Assembly (NCBI RefSeq): GCF_014648255.1
Contig: NZ_BMQT01000018.1
Span: 1-47,634 of the forward strand
Source: Nocardioides albus
GTDB lineage: Bacteria; Actinomycetota; Actinomycetes; Propionibacteriales; Nocardioidaceae
Reading direction: 5' to 3'
Length of the DNA stretch: 47,634 bases
Of this stretch, positions 33,877 through 43,848 are shown piece after piece; within the stretch, counting starts at the first letter, position 1, and every line of letters starts with the position of its first letter. The translations under genes and the position numbers were made by a program. A model generated the notes under the pieces. It saw only the letters and a list, made by a program, of their open reading frames with translations. It searched no databases and was not told where the DNA came from.

Positions 33877-34476
33877 TCAGGAGGGCTGCTCGACCAGGCC
33901 CAGCAGCTGCGTGGCGGCCAGGTCGATCGCCGCGCCCGCGGTCTCCGCGTCGCCCTCGTTGAGGTAGAGCAGCGTCAGCCCGTCGACGATCGCGGTCAGG
34001 TAGCGCGCCAGCACCGCGACGTCGACCGTCCACCTCACGCCCGCGCTGGCGGCGAGCGTCTCGATCACCGTGGTGTGGGCGTCCAGGTAGGTCCGGTACT
34101 GCAGCCGCGCGACCTCGGCCAGCGCTGGGCTGCGCGTCGCGTACTGCGTCAGCTCGTAGGTCACCCGGTGCTCGTCGGGGTTGTCCAGGACGTGCTGCCA
34201 GTAGGACGCCAGCCCGCCGCGCAGCTTCTCCTCGAGCGTGCCCGGACCTTCGATGATCTCCAGGGCCGGCGCCAAGGTGTGACCGGTGATGGTCGTGATC
34301 ACCTGCTCCAGGAGCTCCTCCTTGGAACGGAAGCAGTAGTGGAAGGTGCCGAGCGGCATGTCGGCCTCCGCCACGATGGACCGGGTCGTTGCCTGGGCGA
34401 CGCCGTCGCGCGCCATCACCTGGATCGCGGCCTGGACCAGCAACCGCCGTCGTTCGTCTGCAGAGACCCTCGCCAC
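33877..34476 (-). CDS. TetR-family regulator
   Basis: 199 residues. HTH: RRRLLVQAAIQVMARDGVAQ, then RSIVAEADMPLGTFHYCFRSKEELLEQV. The start is a GTG at 34476, chosen because TAGTCT lies 7 nt upstream and the fold begins there; an upstream start would add 27 unrelated residues. The repeated sequence GTCTTGGAC flanks its -10 box and could be an operator. It converges on the aldolase gene, 18 bp apart. Confidence 0.85.
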   Translation of the reverse strand: MARVSADERRRLLVQAAIQVMARDGVAQATTRSIVAEADMPLGTFHYCFRSKEELLEQVITTITGHTLAPALEIIEGPGTLEEKLRGGLASYWQHVLDNPDEHRVTYELTQYATRSPALAEVARLQYRTYLDAHTTVIETLAASAGVRWTVDVAVLARYLTAIVDGLTLLYLNEGDAETAGAAIDLAATQLLGLVEQPS

Positions 34477-34518
34477 GTGTCCAAGACTAGCGTCCAAGAC
34501 GGCTTCGCCCGGGCACGG

Positions 34519-34567
34519 CAGGAGCCCCGTGCCGACTCCCTGGTGCAGGGAGAGCACGGGGCTCCTG
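34519..34567 (-). terminator. Nested-hairpin terminator after the giant gene
   Basis: Perfect 14-bp arms CAGGAGCCCCGTGC (34519-34532) and complement (34554-34567) enclose a second 7-bp hairpin CTCCCTG/CAGGGAG (34536-34552). It lies 40 bp beyond the stop of the giant minus-strand gene. Confidence 0.65.
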
Positions 34568-34606
34568 GCGTTTCAGACTGTCACCGGATGACAGACGTGG
34601 TGGCGG

Positions 34607-37600
34607 TCAGCTCCCTTCGTGGCGTCGCTTGCGCCCGGCTGCGAGGAACACGCCGCCCGACAGCAGCAGCGCCAGGCCGATCAGCGCCGCGACCATGAGC
34701 CACGCACCCGAACCGGTGTCCGGCAGGACTCCCGAGCTCGAGTCGTCCTGGTCACCGTCATCACTCGGACCCGAGGGCGGGAACTCGTTGACCACGTCGA
34801 GCGTGACCTGGTCGCCGTTTCCGACCGTCACCACACCGACCGTCGGGTCACCGGCGTTCGGGGTGATGGTGGTGGACTCGGCCCCGCCGTCGTCGGTCTC
34901 CTCGAGGGTGCACTCGGCGCCCGCCGGAAGATCCTCGTACGTCGTGGTCATCGACCCGCTCTTCAGCGTGCGGGTCGCGCCGCCCGGGATGTCCACGTCG
35001 GTGGCCGTGCCGTCGACGTCGTAGGTGCAGGCGAGCTCGACCTCGTACGGACCCTCCCCGGGGCCGTTCACCGTCTTCTCGACCTTCACCGAACCGGTGT
35101 CGAACGTGTTGGTGACGGTGAACTCCATCGACTCACCGGTGGGCTCGTCCCGGTTCCGCACCGGCTTCACGGTGAACTCGCTGACCTCGTTGCCGTCGGC
35201 GTCGGTGATGACCGAGCTGTTGGCACCGCCGGTCTGGGTCTCCTCGATGGTGCAGTGCGAGTCGACCAGCAGCGGGTCGTAGGTCGCCGTGTAGTCGTTG
35301 TCGGCCGACAGCTCCCTCGTCTCACCGCCCGGGGTGTTGAGCGGCTGCTCCTTGCCGTTGACGTCGGTATAGGTGCACTTCACCGTGACCTCGAACGGAC
35401 CGGCCCCGTACAGCTCGGCTCCCGGCCCCACCATCGACTTCTTCACGGTGGCCTTGCCCGCGCCGAAGAAATTGGTCACCACGACGCGCTTGACCTCCGG
35501 CTCGTGGTTCTCGTCGGCGGAGATGGTCACCGTCCCAGGCGTGACGACGTGGCCATTGGCGGCGCCGTCGTCGGTCTCCTCGACCGTGCACTCCGCCCCT
35601 GCCGCGATGTTGTTGATCCGGTAGTCCATCACGTCGTTGTCGACGTTGTCCTCGTCCGGCAGCACGATCTCGTCGTCCTGGTAGACGACCGTGCCGTCGG
35701 GGTGCGAGGCATCGGTCAGGGTGCAGGTCACCGAGAAGGTGAACGGGCCCTGGCTGATCGGGTAGTCCCGGACCTGCTCCGGCACGAACTTGCGCAGGTG
35801 CAGCGAGCCGACGTCGTAGCGGTTGTCGACGTCGACCTCGACCACGTCGCCGTCACCGACCGTCACCGGCTGCTTCGGGGAGATGGTCACCCCGGTGGCG
35901 TCGGCCGAGTCCGGTTCGGTGACGGTGCACTGCGACCCGGTCGGCAGGCCGGTGTACGTCACCGTCTCGCCGGCCTCGATGGTCTCCGTCATCGGGTTCT
36001 CCTCGTAGCCGTCGGCCACGACGGGGCGCCCGTTGAAGGTGCAGCTCGTCGCGATCTCGAACGGGCCGTACGAGATCGGCTCGCCGTCCTGGTCGACGGC
36101 GTCCGTCGTGACCGACTTGGTGACCGCGAGGTCACCGGTGGCGAAGGTGTTGGTCGCGGTCACCGTCACCGGCTCGGCGTTGTCGTCGCCGACCGTCGCC
36201 GGGATTCCGTCGATGGTGTGGCTGGTGGCCCCACCGTCACCGGGCTCGGTGACCTCGCAGTCCGCTCCGGTCGGCAGGTTCTCGATGAGGTAGTCCATCT
36301 GGTCGTTGTCGACGTTGTCGTCACGCGGCAGCACGACGCGGTTGTCATAGACCTGCTCGCCGTCGGGACGCGAGGCGTCGGTCAGGGTGCAGGTGATCCG
36401 GAACCGGAACGGTCCGTCGGCCAGCTCCGGGTTGTTCTCCAGCGCGTCGCCGGTCGACTCCTTGACCAGCTCGAGCGAGCCGACGTCGTAGGAGTTGGTC
36501 ACCGTCACGACCTGGGTCGGCTCGTCGGCGTCGCCGATGATGACCGCCTCCGGCGAGACGCTGGTCTCGACCGCATCCGCTGTGCCGGTCTCTTCGGTGA
36601 CGCACTCCGCGCCGACCGGGAGACCGCTGATCGCCCAGCTCTCACCCGCATCGATCGTCTGGGTCATCGGACTCGCGTCGAAGCCGTCACCCCAGACCTG
36701 GCGTCCTTCGAAGGTGCAGGTCACCTGCATCTCGAAGGGGCCGTACGAGATCGGGTTGCCGTCCTGGTCGACCGCGTCGGAGTCGACCTGCTTGGTCACC
36801 GCCATCCCACCGGTCAGGAAGGTGTTCGTGGCGGTCACCTGGGCCGGCTCGGCCGGGTCGGTGCCGATGGTGACCTGGTTGGGGTCGACCGTGTGGCCGG
36901 TGGCCCCACCGTTGTCGGTCTCCTCGATCACACATTCGGCGCCGCTGGGGAGGTTGTCGACCTGGTAGTCCATCTGCTCGTTGTCGACGTTGTCGTCGTC
37001 GGGCAGCGTGATGGACCGGTCGTAGACGACCTCACCGTCGGGTCGGGTCGGGTCCGTGAGCCGGCAGGTCACCTGGAACTCGAACGGTCCGTCAGCAAGG
37101 TCGGGGTCGTTCTCCAGAGCCTCGCCGGTGACCTCCTTCAGGAGGCGCAGAGATCCGGTCTCGTAGACGTTCTCGACCTCGACCTCGACCGGATTTGTGT
37201 CCGGGTCCTCACGGGACCCGATGGTCACCTGGGCACCCGGGGTGTCCGGGTCCTCGTCCGGGGTGATGTTGACCTCGGCCGCGCCCGCGTTGTTTCTCTC
37301 GGTGATGGTGCAGACCGCCCCGGTGGGGAGGTCTTCGATCGCGATGGTCTCGCCGTCCTCGATCCGGAACGGTACGGCGCGGACCACCTCGCCGTCGTAC
37401 CGGCAGATCACCTCGACGCTGAACGGGCCGTAGGTGAGCGGGTCGCCGTTGGCGTCGACCGCGTCGGAGGTGACCGCCTTCGTGACCTCGAGGTCGCCGA
37501 GGGTGAACTCGTTCTCGACCGTGATCAGACCGATCTCGTCCTCCGGACCGCCGACGGTGGCGGTGCCGATGGTCTGGTCGTACTGGCCTTGGTCCGCCTC

Positions 37601-40600
37601 GGTGGCGGTGCACTCCGAGCCCCAGGGCAGACCGTCGACCTGGACCGGATCAGCACCGGGAGTCAGGGTGATCGGGTTGACGCCGCTCAGATCCATGGGT
37701 TCGGTCTGACCGGGCACCGTGCAGGTCAGGTTGACCGTGAAGGTGTCCGGCGCGTACTCCGCACCCTCGCCCGACACGATCTTCTCCAGCTGGATCGGGC
37801 CGGTCGGGTAGGTCACGCCGACCTTGCGGCCCTCCGTGGGCAGGACGGTGTCACGGGTGCCGTTGTCGTTGGAGACACCGCCGGTGGCGACCGTGTTCCA
37901 GGCCACCGGGTAACCGACCTGGGCCTGGTTCTGCGGCGTGGTGCGGGTCTTGTACTGCAGCGTCACCGTCTCGCCCGGGTCGAAGAGGTTCGGGTCCTCG
38001 AACGTGACGACCGTCTTGATGCTCTTGACCTGCGAGGGGTCGACACTGTCGTCGTACGGCAGCCACGCGCCCTCCGGGCACGGGTCGCCGTCCAACGGGC
38101 TCAGATCGGCGGTGCAGGGCTCGTAGGTGTTGGCGTAGTAGGTGGTCAGGGTCGCCGAGTTGCCGCTGTCGTCGACCAGCTCCAGCTGGTTGGCCCAGGT
38201 CGGGGTCCACTCCGAGTTGCGGGGCAGATCCACGATCACGCCGTTGTCGCCCACATGCGGGAGCACGTCGACCGAGACCAGCTCGTCCAGCGGCAGGGTG
38301 CCGGAGTTCGTGATGGTGTAGCGCCAGGTCTCGGTGTCACCCGGGTAGGTGTTCGGCACACAGGCACCACGGTAGAAGCCGTCCTCGTCGGCCTGGTCGT
38401 CGCAGTAGTCGTCCGGAAGGTCGGAGCCCTCGGGAAGCGCACGGCGGTCGAGGTAGATCTCCGGGATCCCCTCTTCCTCGACCGGTACGTCGGCCTTGAC
38501 CTTCTTCATCGTGCTCAAGGCGGCCACGCGAACCGGGGAGACGCTCGTCTCGTCCCAGCACTCGCCCGTCTCGGCATCGTAGTTGGGCGAGCAGCTCTCC
38601 GGGTCGAACGGCTCGTCGGCGATGATCTTGTCGGTGTTGGTGACCACGTCGTCGGGTGTCAGCCCGGGCCGCAGCATCAGCTCGATCGTGATCGTGTACG
38701 TCTGACCGGGCTCCAGCACGGTGCCGTCGGGCATCGCGAAGGTGATCGTGTCACCGTCCTCGGTGATGGTGATCTGGTCCTCGTCGGTCGGCAGCGGCTG
38801 ACCGTTCGGCGGCTCCGGCGCCGCACCGCTCAGCGCGAAGCTGTAGGGCGAGGAGCCAGGGGCCGCGTCCGGGTCGAAGATCAGCTGGTTGCCCTCGGCA
38901 TCCGAGGGCAGCACGTCGGTGAAGACCGGGTTGGTCAGCGCGGCTTCACCGGTGTTGGTGTAGGTCAGCTTGAACGGGATGACCTCACCGGGCTGCACCT
39001 GGCCGGCCGGGGTCTTGTCGACCTCGACGCCCACGGTGAGGTGCTCATAGGTGTAGGTCGCGTCTGCGCTGTCATCGGCCTCGAGCCGGTTGTTGAGCCC
39101 GATCAGCACCGTGGTGCCGTGGACGTCGACGGTGTCGGTGAAGACACCGGCCTCGGTCTCGCCGGGGGCGGCCTCCTGGTCGGAGCGGGTCGACGGCACC
39201 GGGCCGCCGCTGCGCAGCTCGTCGCGGCGTACGACCTGGAAGGGCACCTGGATGTTCGGGTGGGTCGGGTTGACCCAACCGTCCTCGCTGCCGGCCATGA
39301 ACTGGAACCGCAGGCCGTGGATCTCACCGGCGGGCGCAGCGGCGAGGAAGTCCTTCGCCTGCTGCAGGGTGAGTTCGTCGTCGTCGAACGGCGGGCCGCC
39401 GCCCGGGATCTCCTGGCAGGTCCAGGTGCCGCCGACGCCACCCTCGTCACCGGCCAGGCCGGTCGCGACGGTTGCGTCAGTGAACGTGCCACCGGTCAGG
39501 TAGCAGGCCTGGACGTGCTCGACCGGTTCAGGAAGGGTCCACGACGGGTCCATCTGGACGAAGTCCATCGCGTTCCAGAAGGTCGGGTCGTCATCCTCCT
39601 GGGACTCGATGTAGGGCCGCGCCGAGCCACTGCTCTGACTGCCGATCGTGACCTTGACCGGGGAGCTGTCGCCCTCCTTCTGGGAGGCGGGCTCGATCTT
39701 CTTGGTGGCCTCGATGTCGTACGTCGCGTCTGCGATCTCGATGGTCGCGGTGCCCTGGTCGCAGGCGTAGCGGTCGCCCTGACCCGGAGGGCACGTCTGG
39801 ATCGCGTCGACGTCGGCCACGACGCCCTGCGCGGTGTTCGCGACCGGCGAGTCCTCCGGCGTGATCGGCTCGCCCGTGGCGCGGTTCTCGCGCCGGATCT
39901 GCATGTCGAGGGCGAGCACACCGGTGCCCGCACTGGCGATCCGGCCGTCGAAGAGCACCTGCACACCGGAGACATCGCACGGCATCGTGTCGAGCGTGAG
40001 CGCGAGCGCCTCGTCCCGGGTGTATTCGCTGGTGCTGCCGTCCGGGCAGGTCAGGGTGACCGTGGTGTTCTCGGTGCCTTCAGGCTCGGTGATCGCGTTG
40101 ATCTTGTAGAGCCGGAAGTAGTCGAACGGGTCCTGCTCGGTCGTCGATCCCGGGGCCGGGTCGGTGATCTGCAGCTGGTCGACCTTCGCCGGGGTGGTGT
40201 TCTCCGTGGTCACCGTCATCCGGCTGAGGGGATAGTCCTCCTGCGGCGTCCCTGGACCAGGGACCGAGATCGGGCCGCCTTCCCAGGTCTTGTCCGTCGT
40301 GGTGGTGATCGGCGCGTCGTTGATCACCACGTCGTCGAAGTCGGTGTCGGTGACCGGGTCACCGTCAGCCGGGAAGCCGGTGGCGTTGGCGGTGTTGCGC
40401 ACCACGCCGGGGTCCGGACGGTTGTAGTCGTCGACGGCGAGTGCAGGCGATCCGTCGGAGCGCTTGGTGTCGCGCACCTGCCAGACCAGGGTGAGCGCAC
40501 GGTCGTCGTCGATCGAGCGGGCCACGCCCGACCCGACCGGCGGGGCGTCGAGATCGCCCTCGATCCTGTCGGCGCGGGTGGGGCTCTCGGCGTAGATCAG

Positions 40601-43189
40601 CTTGACCGCGAGCGTCGACTCCTGCTCGTCGGCAGTGAGATCCATCCCGGGGAACGTGCCGTCACAGGCGTCCGGGCACGGGTTGTTGGCGGCCGAGGTC
40701 CAGGTGGTGCCGTCCCACAGCTGCACGTCGGTGATCTGGTCGTAGACCATGTAGGGATCGGTCTCCGGCGTGATCGGCTGGATCCTGATCAGGTTGAACG
40801 CGTCGTAGACGCTGTCGGCGACCGCGGTCCCTTCCGGGTCGTCGATGTCGGTCAGCTCCACGGTCTCGAAGCCGGAGTAGCCACCGGTCGACCAGTTCAG
40901 GGTCGAGGGGATGGTGTCGCCGGAGCGCTCGAAGACGGTCTTGTCACCGCCCGAGCTGGACTGACCGAACTCCTTGTTCATCAGATCGGCGGTGCCGGGG
41001 TCGGTCGGGATCAGCTCGACCTCGGGGCAGTCCTCCGGATCCATCTTCGTCTCGCCGCTGGGAACCCCGTCGGTCGACGCGGTGGCGTTGGTCTGGGCGC
41101 AGTTGGGAATGAAGGTGTGGTCGGCGTCGGTGGGCTCGGCGTAGGCCGGGTCCTCGTAGCGACCGTCGCCCTGGGGACGCAGGGTGGCGGTGAAGTTCGG
41201 CTCTACGTCGGTGCCGGGCGCGAAGCCGTCGCCGTCGCCGGTGTAGTCGTAGACGAACCGGACGCCACCGGCGACCTCGGAGACGTCAGCGGGGACGTCG
41301 GCGGAGTAGACGGTCGGTCCTGCGATCGGGCCGTCCAGGACGACCCACTCCCCGGTGGTGGTGTCGTAGTACTCAACGGTCAGGGTCGCGTCGGCCGGGA
41401 CCGGGGTCTGCGCGATCGTGTCCAGGTCGAAGGCGTTCCAGAAGACGTTCCCCTCGACCGGGGCCATCGGGTCCTGGACCACGATCTGGCTGGCGTCGCC
41501 GGTGGTGCCGGTGGTCGTCTCGGGCGGGTTGGGCCGCTCGGTGGTGCCGCCCTGCAGGCTGATGGTGACGACGTTGCCCGGGTAGGCGAGGATCTCGCTC
41601 GGCCGGATCTGCTTGTTGACGTACGGCTCGATGACCTCGTCGTAGATGTAGAGGTCGTCATCGGCGGTGGCATTGCCCTTGGCGCCATCGTTGTCGCCCT
41701 CGACGGCGACCTCGTTGTTCACGGTCTTCGGCAGTCCAGTGGCGTCCGCATCGGTGTCGACGTCGAACGACGCAGAGGTCTCGGCGCCCGGCTCGATGTC
41801 ACCCTCGAAGACGATCTGGAAGGACGTCACCGACTCCGCACCGCCGGTCGGTGGTGCCGGCGTGCCTCCGTCGACGAACGGGACCTCTTCGCCGGAGGGC
41901 TGGTAGACGACCTTGCCCGACGTGGCACCGGCCGGGTAGGCGATGCCGGCGGTGAAGCCGCCGAAGGTGTAGTCCTCGGGGAAGGAGCCGGTGGAGGGCT
42001 CGGTGATGGTCAACGAGTCGATCGCGATGGCGGAGTCGTTGCTGCCGCCGATGGTGACGGTGCTGGACTGGCCGGCGACGACGACGCTCGGGTCGAACGC
42101 TTTCGTCGCGCCGACGGTGATCGTGTTGGCCCGCAGGGTGAAGTCGGCATCCGCGTTGGCGGTGGCGTTCTCGCCGTCGCGGGTCACCGTGGTCTGGATC
42201 TCGTTGTTGACGACCGTGTCCTCGGAGACCCCGGCCGCCTCCTCGGTGGTCTCCAGGTTCAGGTCGACGGCCGCAGTCGCGTCAGCCGGGATGTCACCGG
42301 TGAAGGTGACCCGGGTCCCCTGGACAGCGGTGAGGTCGACGCCAGGACAAGCGGGGGTGGTGCACTCCACCCAGGCGCCGTCGACATACACCTCGTACGT
42401 CGTGCCGGTCGCGCCCTCGGGCGGAGTGACCGTGCCGAAGCCGGTGAAACCGAGGTAGGTGAACGGGTTGGGTGTGGCGGTCGGGTCGGTGGGGTCTTGG
42501 ATGACGAGCGTCTCGACCGCGCCGTTGGTCTCGTTGGTGCCGCCGAGATTGGCCGTCACGGGGGTGCCCTCGGCAGCGAGCGCGGAGGTCGGCTCGAAGC
42601 TCTTGGTGGCGCTGGTGGCCAGCTCCAGCGGGATCGCGAGGGTGACGTCGACCGAGTCGGACACGTCGTTCGCGTTGGTCGCCTCGGCCGTGGCCTCGTT
42701 GGTCAGCGTGGCGCCGTCCCACTGGTCGTGGTTGATGTCCTCCGGCACCTGGACGGTGATCTGCACTTCGCTGGTGGTGTTGTTGACCATACCCTCGCCG
42801 CCGGCGTCGAGCGGCTCGGTCCAGTCGACCCGGACGTTCTGCCCGTCGACCACCGGATCGGCGTGACTGTTCGGTCCGGAGGGCGTGACCTGCTGCACCA
42901 CGAGCGGCTCCGGGATCACGTCGGTGGTGATCGCGTCGCTACAGTCCACACCGACATCGATGGCCGAGCAGCCCACCTGGATGGTGTAGACGATCGTGTC
43001 TCCCGGACCGTACGGCCCCGGACTGTCCACACTCTTGGTGATGTCCAGCTGAGCGTTCGGGTTCTGCGGGTTCGGAAGCTCGTCCGCCATGGCTGGCACT
43101 GCGACCACCCCGACGGTCAGAAGCCCCGCGACCAGCCCTGCTAGCCAGCCGCGAACCCCCAGAAAATGGCTCAACCATCGGCGAAACAT
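34607..43189 (-). CDS. Giant LPXTG wall-anchored repeat protein (DUF11/DUF5979 domains)
   Basis: 2,860 residues. Signal peptide 1-36 (ends VPAMA). The N-terminal two thirds contains DUF11-like conserved-repeat domains (ITKSVDSPGPYGPGDTIVYTI; later VEVDKTPAGQVQPGEVIPF). Nine DUF5979-like units of about 110 residues follow (nt about 37,815 down to 34,783), each opening with G-[SD]-L-x-x-x-K and ending in T-N-x-[FY]. The sorting signal LPDTG is at residues 2822-2826, followed by a membrane helix and RKRR. It is therefore exported and linked to peptidoglycan by sortase, as an adhesin or surface stalk. The ATG at 43189 was chosen because AGGGGG lies 6 nt upstream. No sortase gene is nearby. Confidence 0.9.
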   Translation of the reverse strand: MFRRWLSHFLGVRGWLAGLVAGLLTVGVVAVPAMADELPNPQNPNAQLDITKSVDSPGPYGPGDTIVYTIQVGCSAIDVGVDCSDAITTDVIPEPLVVQQVTPSGPNSHADPVVDGQNVRVDWTEPLDAGGEGMVNNTTSEVQITVQVPEDINHDQWDGATLTNEATAEATNANDVSDSVDVTLAIPLELATSATKSFEPTSALAAEGTPVTANLGGTNETNGAVETLVIQDPTDPTATPNPFTYLGFTGFGTVTPPEGATGTTYEVYVDGAWVECTTPACPGVDLTAVQGTRVTFTGDIPADATAAVDLNLETTEEAAGVSEDTVVNNEIQTTVTRDGENATANADADFTLRANTITVGATKAFDPSVVVAGQSSTVTIGGSNDSAIAIDSLTITEPSTGSFPEDYTFGGFTAGIAYPAGATSGKVVYQPSGEEVPFVDGGTPAPPTGGAESVTSFQIVFEGDIEPGAETSASFDVDTDADATGLPKTVNNEVAVEGDNDGAKGNATADDDLYIYDEVIEPYVNKQIRPSEILAYPGNVVTISLQGGTTERPNPPETTTGTTGDASQIVVQDPMAPVEGNVFWNAFDLDTIAQTPVPADATLTVEYYDTTTGEWVVLDGPIAGPTVYSADVPADVSEVAGGVRFVYDYTGDGDGFAPGTDVEPNFTATLRPQGDGRYEDPAYAEPTDADHTFIPNCAQTNATASTDGVPSGETKMDPEDCPEVELIPTDPGTADLMNKEFGQSSSGGDKTVFERSGDTIPSTLNWSTGGYSGFETVELTDIDDPEGTAVADSVYDAFNLIRIQPITPETDPYMVYDQITDVQLWDGTTWTSAANNPCPDACDGTFPGMDLTADEQESTLAVKLIYAESPTRADRIEGDLDAPPVGSGVARSIDDDRALTLVWQVRDTKRSDGSPALAVDDYNRPDPGVVRNTANATGFPADGDPVTDTDFDDVVINDAPITTTTDKTWEGGPISVPGPGTPQEDYPLSRMTVTTENTTPAKVDQLQITDPAPGSTTEQDPFDYFRLYKINAITEPEGTENTTVTLTCPDGSTSEYTRDEALALTLDTMPCDVSGVQVLFDGRIASAGTGVLALDMQIRRENRATGEPITPEDSPVANTAQGVVADVDAIQTCPPGQGDRYACDQGTATIEIADATYDIEATKKIEPASQKEGDSSPVKVTIGSQSSGSARPYIESQEDDDPTFWNAMDFVQMDPSWTLPEPVEHVQACYLTGGTFTDATVATGLAGDEGGVGGTWTCQEIPGGGPPFDDDELTLQQAKDFLAAAPAGEIHGLRFQFMAGSEDGWVNPTHPNIQVPFQVVRRDELRSGGPVPSTRSDQEAAPGETEAGVFTDTVDVHGTTVLIGLNNRLEADDSADATYTYEHLTVGVEVDKTPAGQVQPGEVIPFKLTYTNTGEAALTNPVFTDVLPSDAEGNQLIFDPDAAPGSSPYSFALSGAAPEPPNGQPLPTDEDQITITEDGDTITFAMPDGTVLEPGQTYTITIELMLRPGLTPDDVVTNTDKIIADEPFDPESCSPNYDAETGECWDETSVSPVRVAALSTMKKVKADVPVEEEGIPEIYLDRRALPEGSDLPDDYCDDQADEDGFYRGACVPNTYPGDTETWRYTITNSGTLPLDELVSVDVLPHVGDNGVIVDLPRNSEWTPTWANQLELVDDSGNSATLTTYYANTYEPCTADLSPLDGDPCPEGAWLPYDDSVDPSQVKSIKTVVTFEDPNLFDPGETVTLQYKTRTTPQNQAQVGYPVAWNTVATGGVSNDNGTRDTVLPTEGRKVGVTYPTGPIQLEKIVSGEGAEYAPDTFTVNLTCTVPGQTEPMDLSGVNPITLTPGADPVQVDGLPWGSECTATEADQGQYDQTIGTATVGGPEDEIGLITVENEFTLGDLEVTKAVTSDAVDANGDPLTYGPFSVEVICRYDGEVVRAVPFRIEDGETIAIEDLPTGAVCTITERNNAGAAEVNITPDEDPDTPGAQVTIGSREDPDTNPVEVEVENVYETGSLRLLKEVTGEALENDPDLADGPFEFQVTCRLTDPTRPDGEVVYDRSITLPDDDNVDNEQMDYQVDNLPSGAECVIEETDNGGATGHTVDPNQVTIGTDPAEPAQVTATNTFLTGGMAVTKQVDSDAVDQDGNPISYGPFEMQVTCTFEGRQVWGDGFDASPMTQTIDAGESWAISGLPVGAECVTEETGTADAVETSVSPEAVIIGDADEPTQVVTVTNSYDVGSLELVKESTGDALENNPELADGPFRFRITCTLTDASRPDGEQVYDNRVVLPRDDNVDNDQMDYLIENLPTGADCEVTEPGDGGATSHTIDGIPATVGDDNAEPVTVTATNTFATGDLAVTKSVTTDAVDQDGEPISYGPFEIATSCTFNGRPVVADGYEENPMTETIEAGETVTYTGLPTGSQCTVTEPDSADATGVTISPKQPVTVGDGDVVEVDVDNRYDVGSLHLRKFVPEQVRDYPISQGPFTFSVTCTLTDASHPDGTVVYQDDEIVLPDEDNVDNDVMDYRINNIAAGAECTVEETDDGAANGHVVTPGTVTISADENHEPEVKRVVVTNFFGAGKATVKKSMVGPGAELYGAGPFEVTVKCTYTDVNGKEQPLNTPGGETRELSADNDYTATYDPLLVDSHCTIEETQTGGANSSVITDADGNEVSEFTVKPVRNRDEPTGESMEFTVTNTFDTGSVKVEKTVNGPGEGPYEVELACTYDVDGTATDVDIPGGATRTLKSGSMTTTYEDLPAGAECTLEETDDGGAESTTITPNAGDPTVGVVTVGNGDQVTLDVVNEFPPSGPSDDGDQDDSSSGVLPDTGSGAWLMVAALIGLALLLSGGVFLAAGRKRRHEGS
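34783..37815 (-). repeat. Nine tandem DUF5979-type units, alternating A/B
   Basis: Units start near nt 37815, 37512, 37168, 36825, 36490, 36148, 35820, 35466 and 35100. Type A units share TKxVxSDAVDxDGxPIxYGPF-like openings; type B units share LTDxxRPDGExVYD and DNVDNxQMDY. The B signature TCGTTGTCGACGTTGTC occurs at 35634, 36303 and 36978, 669 and 675 nt apart, showing duplication of A-B pairs. Confidence 0.8.
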
Positions 43190-43360
43190 ATACATCCCCC
43201 TGCATCGTGGCGCCGACACATGCAATCCAGATCACACGCATCCAGAACGCGAAGATACCCCAAGAAGGGGACGTTGTGCGGTACGCAAAGCAGAGGGAAT
43301 TCGTCCCTTCATCCCGCGAGAAGTCACCCGCGGGACTCGATCGCCCCGAAAATCGCGTCC

Positions 43361-43392
43361 GGCCCCTGTCAGCATTTGCGCTGATCAGGGGC
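43361..43392 (-). terminator. Terminator of the original tRNA-Thr gene
   Basis: GGCCCCTG and CAGGGGCC arms (43361-43368, 43385-43392) with further pairing inside. It directly follows the tRNA 3' fragment in the direction of transcription, and a TTTT run lies about 10 nt beyond. Confidence 0.55.
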
Positions 43393-43401
43393 CGGTCTGT
43401 C

Positions 43402-43445
43402 GGAGCCGCCTGTCGGAATCGAACCGACGACCTTCTCATTACGAG
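43402..43445 (-). other. tRNA-Thr(CGU) 3' fragment, putative attachment site
   Basis: The minus strand reads from the anticodon loop CTCGTAA (anticodon CGU) through TGAGA, a variable loop, T-arm GTCGG-TTCGATT-CCGAC and AGGCGGC-T-CC. Bases 5' of the anticodon loop neither complete the anticodon stem nor form a D-arm or acceptor strand, so this is a fragment. Tyrosine-recombinase elements leave such fragments at one end. Its terminator lies on the left, so the integrated element should extend to the right. Confidence 0.7.
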
Positions 43446-43848
43446 GGCATGTCGGCCCAGCATCATGCGCTTACAAACGGTGTCAGACGTTGCATCTGTT
43501 GCACCACATTCCGCCCTCGGGGGGAATCCGGGGGGAACGCATCGACCAGGCGAGCAGGTTCACCCAATCGATTCCCGTAGGGGCCTGATGGCTGGGTCAT
43601 CGTCGATCGCTCTGGGGCTGGGCGCTGCCCCAGTGGTTCCTGCCGGTGCGCACCTTCGACACCGGCGTCTCGATCTCGCTGGACGATTGGTCGTGCTGCG
43701 ACACGTGCAAGAGCCTGCTGGAGAAGGACCGCTGGACCGCGCTGCTGCGACGGGTCAAGACACCGAGGAGAAGACTCTCGATGAGTTCTGAGATCCCCGA
43801 GCGCCGCATCTGCGCCGTCTGCGCCCGGGCTCGACCCGCTGGTCCGAA
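43446..43848. other. Island edge without an intact gene
   Basis: Between the tRNA fragment and the first island gene. It contains a g-rich stretch (cggggggaatccgggggg, about 43518-43535), the decayed gene above and no recognisable integrase. Confidence 0.5.
43589..43791 (+). pseudogene. Remnant of a small cysteine-containing mobile-element protein
   Basis: The plus-strand frame (stop at 43586-43588) gives WFLPVRTFDTGVSISLDDW followed by SCCDTCKSLLEKDRWTALL. This resembles the C-terminal part of small 'CDFC...WAACDVC' proteins found on actinobacterial plasmids and integrative elements. The N-terminal cysteine pair and a proper start are absent, so it appears decayed. Recognition is by pattern only. 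Confidence 0.35.

Noticed and set aside
34619..43144. An 8.5-kb open frame opposite the giant surface-protein gene
   Set aside because: The encoded sequence is G/R/V/D-rich without recognisable domains. It arises from the codon bias of the minus-strand gene in GC-rich DNA; the minus strand has a signal peptide, repeats and LPDTG.
1..43400. A riboswitch or other structured leader
   Set aside because: Leaders are short or absent throughout; no conserved riboswitch core was seen, including upstream of mtnP.
43402..43475. A complete tRNA-Thr gene
   Set aside because: The 5' half is missing: no acceptor 5' strand, D-arm or complementary anticodon stem can be found.
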